Of a stretch of 16,084 nt of DNA, positions 15,587 through 16,084 are shown piece by piece. The stretch is from CAZDML01 sp964506645 (lineage in GTDB: Bacteria > Elusimicrobiota > Elusimicrobia > 2-01-FULL-59-12). The stretch covers positions 1 to 16,084 of the forward strand of contig CAZDML010000038.1 of assembly GCA_964506645.1 (NCBI GenBank), in the 5' to 3' direction. The notes below the pieces were generated by a model. It was not told the origin of the DNA, made no database searches, and saw only the letters and a list, made by a program, of their open reading frames with translations. Each line of letters begins with the position of its first letter. Position 1 is the stretch's first letter. The position numbers and the translations under genes are program-made.

Positions 15587-16084
15587 ATGTCATTTCAGCC
15601 GTTCCTCCAAGTCGTTGCCGCCTTCGCTGGAAGCCTCTACCTACGCCTCGTCGCACAAACCTCTCACGTTCACTGGGTCAATCGCCGTTCGCGAGATGAA
15701 TTGGAATCGACAGGGAAAGGATTCATTTACGCCTGTTGGCATGGACGCCAGGTGTTTCTTCTCTATCTCCACGAGAATGACGATGCACGTCCGCTGATTT
15801 CGAAAAGTAAAGACGGCGATTTGATTGCCAAAATTTGCCGGCACTTCGGCCTGGAAGCTATTCGAGGGTCTTCCTCGCGAGGCGGCATGAAAGCCGTGCT
15901 CGAATTAAAATCAACATTGGAATCAGGAACGCGGGTAGGATTTACTCCGGATGGGCCGCGCGGGCCCTTTCAAGAAGTCCAGCATGGGCTATTGTTTGTC
16001 GCCCAGAAGATGGCCTGTCCCATTCTTCCGTTTGCATACGGAGCACGTCGAAGCTGGGTATTCGGAAGTTGGGATCGTTTTATC
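15587..16084 (+). CDS. DUF374 lysophospholipid acyltransferase-like protein (3'-truncated)
   Basis: The frame opens at ATG 15587 and runs off the window end after 166 residues without a stop. A hydrophobic N-terminal segment (about 6-23) would place the protein at the inner membrane. The DUF374 landmarks are in order: ACWHGRQ with H52, PLISKSKDG (69-77), IRGSSSRGG (92-100), and GFTPDGPRGP (118-127), followed by LLFVAQKMACPILPFAYG. This family belongs to the lysophospholipid acyltransferase superfamily and is thought to act on lipid A or other membrane lipids, transferring an acyl chain in the cytoplasm at the inner leaflet. Family members are around 200-230 residues, so about a quarter is missing. 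Start choice rests on the extended -10 five bases upstream and on the membrane segment beginning at once. Its presence implies an outer membrane, in line with a Gram-negative host. Confidence 0.88.
   Translation, partial: MSFQPFLQVVAAFAGSLYLRLVAQTSHVHWVNRRSRDELESTGKGFIYACWHGRQVFLLYLHENDDARPLISKSKDGDLIAKICRHFGLEAIRGSSSRGGMKAVLELKSTLESGTRVGFTPDGPRGPFQEVQHGLLFVAQKMACPILPFAYGARRSWVFGSWDRFI

Overview
The window looks like chromosomal DNA of an uncultured Gram-negative bacterium of moderate GC. Three things suggest the Omnitrophota (PVC group) or a similar lineage: a 1301-residue exported protein carrying enzyme-like domains, secreted proteins with a FlgD-Ig/T9SS-like C-terminal domain, and a DUF374 acyltransferase with a membrane TPR protein. 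This placement is inference from protein style, not from a marker gene. Coding density is very high, no gap reaches 300 bases, and no tRNA, rRNA, IS element, CRISPR array or phage gene was seen.

Layout. Bases 2-445 hold the 3' end of a polytopic membrane protein with a C-terminal TPR. Next come a ribbon-helix-helix regulator (534-728) and an overlapping membrane-anchored GH13 alpha-amylase-family protein (715-3156). The regulator has a good promoter framed by an 8-bp inverted repeat, so the pair is probably a self-regulated operon. After a strong hairpin comes a hybrid histidine kinase (CHASE3-PAS-HisKA-HATPase-REC, 3262-5460), then rimO (5505-6851). Two minus-strand genes follow: a tail-anchored small membrane protein (6848-7132) and a compact SET-domain methyltransferase (7203-7649). 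Divergent from the SET gene is a translationally coupled pair of secreted proteins (7763-8704 and 8701-11505). The first ends in a FlgD-like Ig domain; the second has a probable TIM-barrel, glycosidase-like region. Convergent with this pair is the 1301-residue exported protein (11511-15416, minus), with methyltransferase-like, nucleotidyltransferase-like and C-terminal membrane regions. A 3'-truncated DUF374 acyltransferase starts at 15587.

How it fits together. The regulator and GH13 protein point to alpha-glucan metabolism tied to the envelope. The secreted pair suggests a cell-surface carbohydrate function, and the TPR membrane protein and acyltransferase suggest envelope glycan and lipid work. 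RimO is housekeeping.

The most unusual items are the exported protein that seems to carry SAM- and NTP-type folds outside the cytoplasm, the uncharacterised secreted pair, the GH13 protein whose predicted topology puts its catalytic domain inside the cell, and extended -10 promoters lying five bases before start codons, which suggests leaderless mRNAs.
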